Shown in pieces: positions 8,486-17,538 of a DNA stretch of 64,000 nt. The stretch lies in NCBI GenBank assembly GCA_030527795.1, contig JAUNAB010000001.1, forward strand, positions 62,001-126,000, written 5' to 3'. The translations under genes and the position numbers were made by a program. The notes beneath the pieces are model-generated. The model saw nothing but the letters and a program-made list of their open reading frames with translations. It was not told the DNA's origin and made no database searches. The stretch is from Pasteurellaceae bacterium. Its GTDB lineage: Bacteria > Pseudomonadota > Gammaproteobacteria > Enterobacterales > Pasteurellaceae. Position 1 is the stretch's first letter. Every line of letters begins with the position of its first letter.

Positions 8486-9694
8486 TTATTTTGCAGTGAC
8501 ATTCAGTTTTCGCAAAATATAAGGGAAGACGATTTGTTTGTTGATATCCGCATCGAGCAGACCATTTTTTACATCACGTCCCATATGGATACCGTTCGGA
8601 TTAATCCACGCTTCTTTGATACCCCCTGGCATTGTGAGAACATCAAGTAGATCTTGCGTTGGGATCATACTATCTTGTTGTCCTCCCATAACCAACATTT
8701 CTGTGGTAGGTTTGGCTAAATAGCCTTGATGTTTAAGGGATTGTGCTTGAAATTTAGTAAAAAATTGCTGTTCATTTTCCACATCACGCAATAGTTCAAA
8801 CATCGCAGGGTAAGCATCATAAAGATATTCATCTCCTGCCATTACTGAAGAAAATTGTGCTTTTTCAAAGGTTGCATCAAAAGGGCCTGAATGAGAAATG
8901 ACCGCATTAAAACGGGCTGGATAATTTGCTGCCAACACGTTTGCCCAATAACCGCCAAAGCTGCCGCCGTACATTGCAACACGGGATTTGTCTATTTGTG
9001 GGTTTTCTAAGGCTTTGTCTAATACTGAGATAAGTGAAGTTTCCGCACCTTTTTCCAATTTTGCTGGTGATTGCCCTGTCCCCGGCATATCCGCGACTAA
9101 AATCGCCACGCCTTGATCAATTAAACTTGAAAATTGACTAAATCTAATTTCTTTCCAACCGTCTAAGCCGCCGACAATCAATAGTAATGGTGCTTTTTGA
9201 GCATTTTTGGGTAAACTTAATAATGCGGGCACAGGTTTACCTTGATATTCACCGTTAATTTGTTGAATATGATAACCACGTGCTTCGCTAGCTTGAATGG
9301 CGGCATTGCGTTCTTTTTCATAAGCGGCAGCACGTTGTGCAGAATTGAGTGGGGCTGGCCAACGAGCAAAATAGTACAATTTTTGTGCTGCACTATAATC
9401 TTTACTTGCTTGTGGTTTATCTTGTTCTTGTTGCGCTTTTTGGTAATATTTATCACCTTCTTGCATAAAGGCGGTAGCCCATTCATCACGATTAAGTGAA
9501 TGAATGTTTGCCAATGCAAGTTTAACATCATCAGTATTCATCGCTAACAAAGGATAGAGACTTTTTTCAGCCCGATAGATCACCTCTTTTTTCGTTTCAT
9601 CTAAATTGCGGTGAGTAACAATATTATCGTCTGCTAAACTTGGTTGTGTGGCACACAGCAATGCAGCGGAAGTAAGCATTGAACCGACTTTCAT
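8486..9694 (-). CDS. Exported alpha/beta hydrolase (FrsA/DUF1100-like)
   Basis: About 402 residues from the ATG at 9694, which follows the upstream gene's stop at once and has AGAGGAA in front; further in-frame ATGs lie up to 27 bases earlier. A signal peptide ends near QPSLA. The alpha/beta hydrolase core shows the nucleophile elbow YGGSFGGYW, the acid candidate in GGQQDSMIP and a C-terminal GIHMG histidine, so the Ser-Asp-His triad looks intact. The substrate is not predictable. It is co-oriented and probably translationally coupled with the ABM-domain gene; TetR is divergent from both. Confidence 0.8.
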   Translation of the reverse strand: MKVGSMLTSAALLCATQPSLADDNIVTHRNLDETKKEVIYRAEKSLYPLLAMNTDDVKLALANIHSLNRDEWATAFMQEGDKYYQKAQQEQDKPQASKDYSAAQKLYYFARWPAPLNSAQRAAAYEKERNAAIQASEARGYHIQQINGEYQGKPVPALLSLPKNAQKAPLLLIVGGLDGWKEIRFSQFSSLIDQGVAILVADMPGTGQSPAKLEKGAETSLISVLDKALENPQIDKSRVAMYGGSFGGYWANVLAANYPARFNAVISHSGPFDATFEKAQFSSVMAGDEYLYDAYPAMFELLRDVENEQQFFTKFQAQSLKHQGYLAKPTTEMLVMGGQQDSMIPTQDLLDVLTMPGGIKEAWINPNGIHMGRDVKNGLLDADINKQIVFPYILRKLNVTAK

Positions 9695-9695
9695 T

Positions 9696-10094
9696 TTATT
9701 TTTCCTCTGTAACATTGGCAACTGATGAGCCTGCTAGTTGATAAACAACGGGATTCATTTTGGCGTGTTGTTGAATTTTATGACGATATTCAACTAATTT
9801 ATCGTTAGCGGCAATTGCTTTTAAGGTATCAAAATCGTGATACACTTCAATGGTACTCACGGTTTTGTTATCTTTTGAGATTAGGGTTTGTTGACTGATA
9901 AATCCTTTCCATTTCATTTTAACGTTTTTCACTAATTCTAATTGTAAATTAGCGACAGTTTAAGGATTTTCCCCTTCATTCATCGTAAAGGTATTGATGA
10001 CACAAACGGTCTGATCTGATGTTTGAGCTATTGCAGAAACCGAATTTGCTAGTCCGAGTGCGATAAAAGTCGCTTTTAAAGTTTGTTTTAACAT
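9696..10094 (-). pseudogene. Exported ABM-domain monooxygenase-like protein, interrupted by an in-frame stop
   Basis: From the ATG at 10094 (AAAGGA upstream) the frame gives a signal peptide ending near SAIAQ, then TVCVINTFTMNEGENP and a TAA at 9960-9962. The same frame continues as TVANLQLELVKNV through YRHKIQQHAKMNPVVYQLAG to 9696. Together this is a complete antibiotic-biosynthesis-monooxygenase (ABM) ferredoxin-like domain of about 132 residues. A single base change to TAA explains the break. A downstream restart would lack the signal peptide and first strand. It heads a two-gene unit with the hydrolase. Confidence 0.75.
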
Positions 10095-10192
10095 TTGTAT
10101 AATTCCTTTCAATTCACCATAATTGGCGTACGCTATTTTAACGCAAAAAAACAATTACGCAACAAGTGTAACGAAAATAAAAGAAGGGAAAA

Positions 10193-10750
10193 ATGAAAAC
10201 GATTACAGCAGGTCGCCCGATTGATACCGCACTTACTAATACTATTTTAAAAACGGCTTCCGAACTCTTTTTTCAACAGGGTTATGAGGCGGTAACACTC
10301 GTTAAAGTAGCAGAATTAAGTGGAACATCACGTCAAGCAATTTATCGTCGTTGGGAAAATAAGCAAAGTTTGTTGATTGATAGCTTGCATTTATTTAGTC
10401 CGCCGAAAATGACACCAAGAGCAGATATGTCAGCAAAGCAACAACTCATTGATTATGTAAATTATGCAGTCAGCGTGGTTGAGCCCAATGCTTTAGCATT
10501 TCGGAATTTAGTATGCGATTTACAGCTTAATTTAACTTTACATCAGCGTTTTAATGAACATTTTATTGTACCTCGGTCCGAAATTTTGACGAAAATTATT
10601 CAGCAAGGCATTAATTCAGGTGAATTGAGCGATCATCTAAATATTAAGCTGTTAATCAATTGTATTCACGGAACATTGTGGCTACGCATTTTGCGTTGTG
10701 AGCCTTTTGATGAGAAATTTGCAGTTGAGCTAATTGAAATGTTGTTATAA
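10193..10750 (+). CDS. TetR/AcrR-family transcriptional regulator
   Basis: 185 residues. The N-terminal helix-turn-helix is clear: ILKTASELFFQQGYEAVTL, then VAELSGTSRQAIYRRWENK. The C-terminal part is a helical ligand domain of the TetR_C type, with no ligand predictable. It starts about 100 bases from the divergent ABM-hydrolase unit, the usual arrangement for a local repressor, so it probably senses the substrate of that unit. An AGAAGGG-type ribosome site precedes the ATG. Confidence 0.88.
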   Translation: MKTITAGRPIDTALTNTILKTASELFFQQGYEAVTLVKVAELSGTSRQAIYRRWENKQSLLIDSLHLFSPPKMTPRADMSAKQQLIDYVNYAVSVVEPNALAFRNLVCDLQLNLTLHQRFNEHFIVPRSEILTKIIQQGINSGELSDHLNIKLLINCIHGTLWLRILRCEPFDEKFAVELIEMLL

Positions 10751-10837
10751 CAATGAGGTTAGAACCCCTTTAATGATAATATTTCTGATTTTATGAAAGA
10801 GATTTTGTTAGGGAAAAATCATTTTTATGGAATTTAA

Positions 10838-11240
10838 GACAAAACCGCGGTCAAAAAAACGATTGGATTTTTGAACAAAGTTTATTGATTTTTTTACGCT
10901 TTTATCTGATCAATATCAGCATTATAGCGACAAAACCGCGGTCAAAAAACACTTAGAAATTTGACCGCGGTTTATTGATTTTTACGCTTTTTATCTGATT
11001 AATATCAATATTAAAACGACAAAACCGCGGTCAAAAAAACGATTGGATTTTTGAACAAAGTTTATTGATTTTTTTACGCTTTTATCTGATCAATATCAGC
11101 ATTATAGCGACAAAACCGCGGTCAAAAAACACTTAGAAATTTGACCGCGGTTTATTGATTTTTACGCTTTTTATCTGATTAATATCAATATTAAAACGAC
11201 AAAACCGCGGTCAAAAAAATGATTGGATTTTTGACCGCGG
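10838..11240. repeat. Tandem 180-bp repeat built from uptake-signal pairs
   Basis: Two identical 180-bp copies (10838-11017 and 11018-11197) and a partial third copy (11198-11234, one mismatch). Each 180-bp unit is two diverged half-units of 91 and 89 bp that share an uptake-signal core, a TTTATTGATTT-ACGC-TTTATCTGAT segment and an AATATCA segment. In half-unit A the right-hand core has decayed to TTGAACAAAGTTT; in half-unit B, and in the partial terminal copy, the right core TTGACCGCGG is intact. The array fills the 497-base gap between the TetR gene and the nitroreductase gene; no gene is visible in it. Confidence 0.9.
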
Positions 11241-11247
11241 TGTTGGA

Positions 11248-11802
11248 TTAGAAATAGGTTGTGAAGGAATGGCTGTCAAATTGCTTACTTTCACGCAGAT
11301 TTTTTTCTACCACTGTGCCGATGCGTAAAAATGCGACAAGTTGATCTGCTTTTCCGCAACCCAATGCTTGGCGAATACATTCGCTTTGTGTCCATTTCCC
11401 AGTGATCCACACATTATCAAAGCCCATTGAATTGGCGGCTAGTTGAATGGCGTAGGCGGCACAACCCGCGGTGATTAGCTGTTCCCATTCAGGCACTTTG
11501 GCAATGTTGGGATCAATTTTGGCAATCACTGCGATGATCATTGGCGATTGCTGTGCTAATTTTTCCGCCTTTTGTTGATGTTTTTCATCTAATTTTAGTT
11601 CTACTACCGCTTGTTTTAGCAACTGTTCAAATTTCGTTAAACCATTGTCTTGAATCACAACAAAGCGATAGGGCATTAATTTTCCGTGATCTGGCACGTG
11701 CATTGCGGCTTGCAATAATTGTTCAAGTTGTTGTGAGTTAGGTGCTGGGGTAGTTAATTTTTTTTCTGAATGGCGTGTGGTTAATAAATCTAAGGTATTC
11801 AT
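11248..11802 (-). CDS. Nitroreductase-family protein, YdjA-like
   Basis: 184 residues, the short single-domain length of E. coli YdjA. The FMN-binding N-terminal motif TRHSEKKL and the PDHGKLMPYRFVVI segment match this subfamily, as does the C-terminal LVAFLRIGT. It is an FMN-dependent NAD(P)H oxidoreductase whose natural substrate is unknown. It is divergent from sppA, as ydjA and sppA are neighbours in many gammaproteobacteria. The last uptake-signal core of the tandem array lies directly after its stop. Confidence 0.88.
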   Translation of the reverse strand: MNTLDLLTTRHSEKKLTTPAPNSQQLEQLLQAAMHVPDHGKLMPYRFVVIQDNGLTKFEQLLKQAVVELKLDEKHQQKAEKLAQQSPMIIAVIAKIDPNIAKVPEWEQLITAGCAAYAIQLAANSMGFDNVWITGKWTQSECIRQALGCGKADQLVAFLRIGTVVEKNLRESKQFDSHSFTTYF

Positions 11803-11887
11803 CTTGCTCTGTTTTTATTCAAGTGGAAATTATGGTAAATTGTAACACAATTTTAAAACTGATTTTGCCAATCTGATAAGGGAATTT

Positions 11888-13771
11888 ATGAAAATACTCA
11901 TTTCTTTTTTGAAAACCTTGTGGAAGATAGTTAATTTTATCCGCGATATTGTGATGAATGTCGTTTTCTTGATTTTTGTTTTGCTATTGTTGACGGTGCT
12001 GAGTTTGATGAGTACCCATAAAGGCAATGCGAAGATTGACGGCGATCAAGGTGCGTTAATTTTTAATTTGGATGGCTATTTAAGTGATAATCGTGATGAG
12101 CAATTAGATTGGAAACGCACACTAAAACAGCAGTTACAAAGTGAGCGTGATCCCCAACAAATTTCAACATTTGATGTGGTGTATGCGATTAATATGGCAA
12201 AAAAAGATGATCGCATTAAAGGCATTATTTTTGATTTGAATTATTTTGAAGGGGCAGATTTGCCTGCGTTAAATTATATTGGTTCTGCCATTGAACGCTT
12301 TAAAGCGACGGGTAAACCTGTTATTGCTTTATCGGATAATTATACGCAAGGGCAATATTTATTAGCCAGTTTTGCAGATGAAATCTATTTAAATTCTGTT
12401 GGGAATGTCAATATTGAAGGTTTCGCTATTCAGCAATTATATTACAAATCATTGTTAGATAAATTGGCAGTAACGCCTTATATTTTCCGTGTAGGAACTT
12501 ATAAATCTGCCGTTGAACCTTTCTTACGTGATAATATGTCGCCTGCGGCACGTAGCAATATGCAGCGTTGGTTAGGGACAATGTGGCAGCATTATCAACA
12601 AACTGTGTCTAAAAATCGTCGAATTGATCAGGATAAGCTATTGCCTGCGAGCCAGACTTATTTGGCAGAATTGAAAAAATTAGGTGGCGATAGCACCGCT
12701 TATGTGAAACAACGCCATTTAGTGACCCAAGTGGCAAATCGTTTTGAAACCACGCAAAATCTGATCAAACTCTTTGGTAAGGATAGTGATAATTTAGTTA
12801 AAGGGATTGATTTTGAAGGCTATTTGGACGTATTGCCTGAGCGAATGGATGCTGAAACACAACATAAAATTGCGGTAGTCAATGTTGAAGGGGCAATCAT
12901 TGATGGCGAAAGTGCGGAAGGCGAAGTTGGGGGCGATACTGTTGCCAATTTATTGCGTCAGGCACGAGAGGATAAAGAGGTTTATGGCGTGATATTACGT
13001 GTTAATAGCCCTGGCGGTAGTGCATTTGCGTCAGAAATTATTCGTCAAGAAGTGGATAATCTGCAACAGGCGGGGAAACCTGTGGTCGTTTCTATGGGGG
13101 CAATGGCGGCATCCGGCGGATATTGGATTTCCAGTACCGCGGATTATATTGTTGCCGATAAAGACACCATAACAGGTTCAATCGGGATCTTTGCAATGTT
13201 CCCGAATTTTGAGAAAACCTTGAAAAAGGCAGGGGTGTCTGCGGACGGTGTGAGTACCACGCCGTTTAGTCAGCAATCTGCATTTAGTGAGTTATCGCCA
13301 GAGCTAAAAAGTTTATACCAAATGGAAATTGAACACGGCTACGATCAATTTTTGAATGTGGTGAGTCGTGGACGGAAATTAGATAAAGCTCAGGTTGATC
13401 GCATTGCACAAGGGCAAGTTTGGCTTGGGATTGAAGCCTATCAACACAAGTTAGTTGATGAATTAGGCGATTTAGATACGGCTTATCAGCGTGCAATGCA
13501 ATTAGTCAATAAGCAACGGGAGCAAAATGGCGATAGTGCATTCCACGATTTCTCGTTGCAGTGGATAACTGATGAAGAACATAGTTTGCTGTCAACATTA
13601 ATGCACGATTTGCGTAAAGAAACAAAAGTATCCTTGCAAAGTAGCGTGCGTGAATGGATTGGTTTACCAAAACAAGTAGAAACAATGGGTAAACCATTTG
13701 GGCTATTAAGTCAGTTTAATGATCCTAAAGGGCAGTATTTGTATTGCTTAAATTGTGCACAGATTAACTAA
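11888..13771 (+). CDS. sppA: Signal peptide peptidase SppA, 67 kDa type
   Basis: 627 residues, the long two-domain form. There is an N-terminal membrane anchor (about 17-40). The N-terminal S49 domain contributes the general-base lysine in VGTYKSAVEPF, and the C-terminal domain has the nucleophile Ser378 in VNSPGGSAFAS. The enzyme cleaves released signal peptides at the inner membrane, on the periplasmic face. It begins right after a GATAAGGGAA ribosome site and ends before an inverted uptake-signal pair. Confidence 0.95.
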   Translation: MKILISFLKTLWKIVNFIRDIVMNVVFLIFVLLLLTVLSLMSTHKGNAKIDGDQGALIFNLDGYLSDNRDEQLDWKRTLKQQLQSERDPQQISTFDVVYAINMAKKDDRIKGIIFDLNYFEGADLPALNYIGSAIERFKATGKPVIALSDNYTQGQYLLASFADEIYLNSVGNVNIEGFAIQQLYYKSLLDKLAVTPYIFRVGTYKSAVEPFLRDNMSPAARSNMQRWLGTMWQHYQQTVSKNRRIDQDKLLPASQTYLAELKKLGGDSTAYVKQRHLVTQVANRFETTQNLIKLFGKDSDNLVKGIDFEGYLDVLPERMDAETQHKIAVVNVEGAIIDGESAEGEVGGDTVANLLRQAREDKEVYGVILRVNSPGGSAFASEIIRQEVDNLQQAGKPVVVSMGAMAASGGYWISSTADYIVADKDTITGSIGIFAMFPNFEKTLKKAGVSADGVSTTPFSQQSAFSELSPELKSLYQMEIEHGYDQFLNVVSRGRKLDKAQVDRIAQGQVWLGIEAYQHKLVDELGDLDTAYQRAMQLVNKQREQNGDSAFHDFSLQWITDEEHSLLSTLMHDLRKETKVSLQSSVREWIGLPKQVETMGKPFGLLSQFNDPKGQYLYCLNCAQIN

Positions 13772-13777
13772 TTTTAT

Positions 13778-13818
13778 ACCGCGGTCAAAAATTCAAACGT
13801 TTTTTTGACCGCGGTTTT
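13778..13818. terminator. Inverted uptake-signal pair after sppA
   Basis: ACCGCGGTCAAAAA facing TTTTTTGACCGCGGTTTTAT. The stem plus trailing T-run lies 7 bases after the sppA stop and fits an intrinsic terminator. Confidence 0.75.
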
Positions 13819-13909
13819 ATTGTGATGATGAAAATTGTTGTTGGATATTTGAATTAAGTCGGTGTAAGATATTCCTTACTTTGTGTATTAAAATATTTAC
13901 AGGTTTAAG

Positions 13910-15037
13910 ATGGACGCATTATTGACATTACGCGATCAAATTGATTGCTTAGATAAAGAATTGCTTGAACTGTTAGCCAAACGCTTAGAATTGGTGAAAC
14001 AAGTTGGCGTGGTGAAACATCAGCATGGTTTGCCGATTTATGCCCCACAACGTGAATTTAGTATGTTGAAAGCTCGGCGAGAAGAAGCGGAAAAAATGGG
14101 CATTTCGCCAGATTTGATTGAAGATATTTTACGCCGCATTATGCGTGAGTCCTATGCGAGCGAAAATGATTTTGGCTTTAAAACGGTCAATCCAGCCATT
14201 CACAAAATTGTGATTGTGGGTGGTTATGGCAAGCTCGGTGGTTTATTCGGGCGATTTTTAACGGTATCGGGTTATTTTGTTCAAGCCTTAGGCGAACAAG
14301 ATTGGCAAAATGCACAGCCTATTTTAGCGGATGCGGATGTGGTGATTGTCTGTGTGCCGATTGATAAAACCCTTGCAACTATTGAACGCTTGCAGCCTTA
14401 TTTAACACCATCAATGCTATTAGCTGATTTAACGTCGGTAAAACGTTTACCCTTGGAAGCAATGTTGCGTGTTCATCAAGGTGCGGTGGTGGGATTGCAT
14501 CCGATGTTTGGCCCTGATGTTGTCAGTATGGCGAAACAAGTGATCGCCCGTTGTGATGGTCGTTATCCTGAGAAATATCAATGGCTAATGGAGCAAATGG
14601 AAATTTGGGGAGCAAAAATCTATTTAACAGATGCGAAAGAGCACGATGACAATATGACATATATTCAAGCATTGCGTCATTTTTCTACATTTGCAAATGG
14701 TTGGCATTTGTCAAAACAACCCGTTAAATTAGATAGCTTGCTTGCCTTATCTTCGCCTATTTATCGTTTAGAGCTTGCGATGATTGGACGATTATTTGCT
14801 CAAGACGGTGCGTTGTATGCGGATATTATTATGGATAAACCTGACAATTTGGCTGTGTTAGAAAGCCTTAAACAAAGTTATGTGGAAAGTTTGGCATTTT
14901 TTGAAAATCACGATAAACAAGGATTTCTACAAGCCTTTGAGCAAGTAAAAAATTGGTTTGGGGAATATTCCGAAACCTTTATGAAAGAAAGTCGACAGTT
15001 ATTACAGCAGGCAAATGATAATCGCCAGCACGATTAA
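13910..15037 (+). CDS. tyrA: Bifunctional chorismate mutase/prephenate dehydrogenase TyrA
   Basis: 375 residues. The N-terminal AroQ-type chorismate mutase domain (about 1-90) starts with LLTLRDQIDCLDKELLELLAKR. The NAD-dependent prephenate dehydrogenase domain follows, with the nucleotide motif GGYGKLG at 104-110 and the catalytic histidine region VVGLHPMFGPD. The pair makes 4-hydroxyphenylpyruvate for tyrosine synthesis in the cytoplasm. A monocistronic gene between two uptake-signal elements. Confidence 0.96.
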   Translation: MDALLTLRDQIDCLDKELLELLAKRLELVKQVGVVKHQHGLPIYAPQREFSMLKARREEAEKMGISPDLIEDILRRIMRESYASENDFGFKTVNPAIHKIVIVGGYGKLGGLFGRFLTVSGYFVQALGEQDWQNAQPILADADVVIVCVPIDKTLATIERLQPYLTPSMLLADLTSVKRLPLEAMLRVHQGAVVGLHPMFGPDVVSMAKQVIARCDGRYPEKYQWLMEQMEIWGAKIYLTDAKEHDDNMTYIQALRHFSTFANGWHLSKQPVKLDSLLALSSPIYRLELAMIGRLFAQDGALYADIIMDKPDNLAVLESLKQSYVESLAFFENHDKQGFLQAFEQVKNWFGEYSETFMKESRQLLQQANDNRQHD

Positions 15038-15046
15038 TGTATATAC

Positions 15047-15090
15047 AAATCGCGGATCAAATTTAATTCATTTTTTGATCTCGGTTTTTA
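15047..15090. repeat. Decayed inverted uptake-signal pair after tyrA
   Basis: The arms read AATCGCGGATCAAA and TTTTTTGATCTCGGTTTTT. The pair still forms a hairpin with a T-run, so it may still terminate tyrA although both cores have changed. Confidence 0.6.
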
Positions 15091-15189
15091 TTTCTTATAT
15101 GAATACTAAAAAATTATTTTTAATAAAATAAAAATTTATAACTTATTTTTGTAAATAAAAATAACTAATATTGAGCTTTAATTGTATTA

Positions 15190-15480
15190 CTATACAATTA
15201 AGTTAAATAGTGTTTCAGTAGAAAGTAGAGTATTATCAACTATTTCATCTTCTACCATATTCACTAATTTTGCGAATGTCGTCAGAGCATCATCAAAGGA
15301 ACAATTCCCTGTTTCAATATGTTTTCTAATAGAAATATTCCGCTCAAAATCATTGATCATTAAGTTGTAATATTCTTTGTTTTGCCGAGTAAGAACATTG
15401 AGTTTAATTTCTAGATTGCCAATTCGTTTACGAACGTTTTGACATTCATTAAATTGTTGTTTTAAGTTTTGCATATTCAT
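15190..15480 (-). CDS. Small coiled-coil protein of unknown function
   Basis: 96 residues, not recognised. The N-terminal half (about 1-45) is rich in Gln, Lys, Asn and Leu with heptad-like spacing, suggesting a coiled coil; the rest is acidic and helical. There are no signal peptide, membrane segment or cysteines arranged as a metal site. An AAGG ribosome site lies before the ATG, and a second ATG follows two codons later. The locus is more AT-rich than its neighbours, with long AT-rich flanks, hinting at acquisition by transfer. It is probably a real gene. Confidence 0.55.
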   Translation of the reverse strand: MNMQNLKQQFNECQNVRKRIGNLEIKLNVLTRQNKEYYNLMINDFERNISIRKHIETGNCSFDDALTTFAKLVNMVEDEIVDNTLLSTETLFNLIV

Positions 15481-15659
15481 ACCTTGTTGTTAATTTGGCT
15501 CGCCATACTATCAAATTTTTTTCGGTGCTTCAAATGCGTTTAGCCTTGTAGTTGTTCTTGATCATTAAATAAAACCGAGATCATTTTGTTAAAAGTTATT
15601 GAAAGAATAAAACTTGATCAAGATGATTTAATCGCAATTTAGGTATGTTTATTGCAATA

Positions 15660-15692
15660 AAAAACGCTCTAAATTTTACTTTAGAGCGTTAT
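15660..15692 (-). terminator. Terminator of rplY
   Basis: 11-bp stem AACGCTCTAAA / TTTAGAGCGTT (15663-15673 and 15680-15690). Read on the minus strand it is followed by a T-run. Confidence 0.85.
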
Positions 15693-15724
15693 TAAATATA
15701 GCGTAAAAACGGATTAAATCAGGA

Positions 15725-16009
15725 TTATACGCGTTTAAAGTCAATATGAACTAATTTTGGTTTGAACGGGTGACGTTGCATTGCTTGAACTTTTACTGCA
15801 ACTTCTTTGCCGTTAATTACTAACGTAATCACGTCAGAATAGAAGCTATCGTGAGCTTGTGCATTGTTTACTTCATCGTGGTTTAATACGATTGAAATTG
15901 GGTCTTCTTTTCCGCCATAAACGATAGCAGGGAATTGACCATTGTGACGCAGGCGGCGGCTCGCACCCTTACCTTGCGCTGTACGAACTTCAGCGTTAAA
16001 TTTAAACAT
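15725..16009 (-). CDS. rplY: 50S ribosomal protein L25
   Basis: 94 residues, the short enterobacterial-type L25 without the CTC C-terminal domain. The start [21 protein letters not shown] and the end [11 protein letters not shown] are characteristic. It binds 5S rRNA in the large subunit. The gene stands alone, with an intrinsic terminator downstream and a hairpin-containing leader upstream. Confidence 0.96.
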   Translation of the reverse strand: MFKFNAEVRTAQGKGASRRLRHNGQFPAIVYGGKEDPISIVLNHDEVNNAQAHDSFYSDVITLVINGKEVAVKVQAMQRHPFKPKLVHIDFKRV

Positions 16010-16329
16010 AATTATGTTCTCATTAAGTAATATAAAAATTAAGAAAACGCAGGCGACCCAACGTTTTCAATGAATTGGCTCAATCCACAGATTGAGATTC
16101 GTTATTATAATGAAATGAATGTAAAAATCAAATGATTAAGGGATTTTATAGGCTTAATATTTTGAAAAATTGCATAATGTAGTGGGATCGGTAAAAGTTC
16201 ACCATTCTAAATATTAATAGTTATTATTTAAAAATTCCTTTAAAATTAATAGCTTATAAAATATTCTCTTGCTTTTGTATTTAATTTGATTAAAATGAAG
16301 ACGGTAGTAATAAACTAAAAGGATACAAA
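16010..16329. promoter_or_regulatory. Divergent control region rplY / ferritin genes
   Basis: 320 bases without a gene. On the rplY side the leader holds two inverted repeats: GAAAACG/CGTTTTC (16043-16049 and 16062-16068), which on the minus strand is followed by a T-rich run, and CTCAATC/GATTGAG (16079-16085 and 16090-16096). They may form an L25 autoregulatory leader. The ferritin side is AT-rich, with an AAGGA ribosome site before 16330. No uptake-signal core was seen. Confidence 0.5.
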
Positions 16330-16818
16330 ATGTTACATACAGAAATCGTTAAAAAACTTAACGAACAAATTAATTTAGAATTTTTCTCATCAAATGTTTA
16401 TTTGCAAATGAGTGCGTGGTGTGCACATCATAGTTATGAAGGGGCGGCAGCGTTCTTATTGCGTCATGCTGATGAAGAAATGCAACATATGCAAAAATTA
16501 TTTACTTATGTGAGTGAAACGGGGGCATTACCGTTGTTAGGAAAAATTGATGCACCAAGCCATAACTATAAGTCATTAAAAGAAATTTTTGAAATTACCC
16601 TTGAACACGAAAAACACGTTACCGCAAAAATCAATGAATTGGTTGAAGTAACTTTTGCACAAAAAGATTATTCAACTTTTAACTTTTTACAATGGTATGT
16701 GGCTGAACAGCACGAAGAAGAAACCTTATTCGGCAGTATCATTGATAAATTTAATATGATGGGCGAAGACGGTTGTTCGTTATATTTCATTGATAAAGAA
16801 TTAGCAACGTTAGAATAA
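16330..16818 (+). CDS. ftnA: Non-haem ferritin, first of tandem pair
   Basis: 162 residues in a four-helix ferritin fold. The ferroxidase ligands are all present: Glu17, Glu50, His53, Glu94 and Gln127. No haem-ligand methionine pattern of bacterioferritin is seen. It oxidises ferrous iron and stores it in a 24-subunit shell. The second ferritin gene starts 13 bases downstream, so the two are co-transcribed and probably form mixed shells. Confidence 0.95.
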   Translation: MLHTEIVKKLNEQINLEFFSSNVYLQMSAWCAHHSYEGAAAFLLRHADEEMQHMQKLFTYVSETGALPLLGKIDAPSHNYKSLKEIFEITLEHEKHVTAKINELVEVTFAQKDYSTFNFLQWYVAEQHEEETLFGSIIDKFNMMGEDGCSLYFIDKELATLE

Positions 16819-16831
16819 TCGGAGAATTAAA

Positions 16832-17326
16832 ATGTTATCAGCAAATGTGGTAAAATTATTAAATGATCAAATGAATTTAGAATTTTATTCTTCTAATTTA
16901 TATTTACAAATGAGTGCGTGGTGCGATCATCACGGCTATGTTGGCACCGCAAAATTTTTAGCGGCACACGCTGCGGAAGAAATGCAGCATATGCGTAAAT
17001 TATTTACCTATCTTAATGAAACAGGGGCATTAGCAATTATTGATGAAATTGCCTCGCCACCACAAAGTTTTAACTCTTTACGTGAAGTTGTGGAATTAAC
17101 CTATTCGCACGAAAAACACGTGACTGCGAAAATTAATGAATTAGTTGGAAAAACTTTTGAAGAAAAAGATTATTCTGCATTCAATTTCTTACAATGGTAT
17201 GTGGCAGAACAGCACGAAGAAGAAAAATTGTTTAGTGCTATCGTAGATAAATTTAATTTATTAGGCGAAGACGGTAAATCGTTGTTCTTAATTGACAAAG
17301 ATCTTGGTGCGTTAGCTGCACAATAG
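16832..17326 (+). CDS. ftnB: Non-haem ferritin, second of tandem pair
   Basis: 164 residues, closely similar to the preceding ferritin and also with Glu17, Glu50, His53, Glu94 and Gln127, so both subunits should be catalytic. It starts 13 bases after the first ferritin stop with CGGAG as ribosome site. The pair is a typical Pasteurellaceae arrangement, arising by tandem duplication. Confidence 0.95.
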   Translation: MLSANVVKLLNDQMNLEFYSSNLYLQMSAWCDHHGYVGTAKFLAAHAAEEMQHMRKLFTYLNETGALAIIDEIASPPQSFNSLREVVELTYSHEKHVTAKINELVGKTFEEKDYSAFNFLQWYVAEQHEEEKLFSAIVDKFNLLGEDGKSLFLIDKDLGALAAQ

Positions 17327-17337
17327 ACGATTAAATA

Positions 17338-17378
17338 AACCGTGGTCAAAAATTTATTTATTTTTTGACCGCGGTTTG
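17338..17378. terminator. Inverted uptake-signal pair after the ferritin operon
   Basis: AACCGTGGTCAAAAA facing TTTTTTGACCGCGGTTTG. One arm has T for C in the core. It begins about 12 bases after the ftnB stop. Confidence 0.7.
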
Positions 17379-17465
17379 TGTTGAAATGGGATAGATTTCT
17401 TTAGGTATTATTGAAAATATTTCTATTCTATATTTATTGAGTTAATCCAGCGTAATGAATCAATA

Positions 17466-17508
17466 AAAACCGCGGTCAAAATTTTGAGTGTTTTTTTGAC
17501 CGCGGTAA
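17466..17508. terminator. Second inverted uptake-signal pair, before the ycaO stop
   Basis: AAAACCGCGGTCAAAA facing TTTTTTGACCGCGGTAAA. It lies on the ycaO side of the convergent gap, so each gene of the convergent pair has its own element. Confidence 0.7.
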
Positions 17509-17538
17509 AATGGCTATTTTTTAAGGAATAGATTCGCT

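Noticed and set aside
10838..11240. Possible CRISPR array because of regular direct repeats
   Set aside because: The repeats are 180-bp tandem duplications without unique spacers, built from uptake-signal cores, and no cas gene is nearby.
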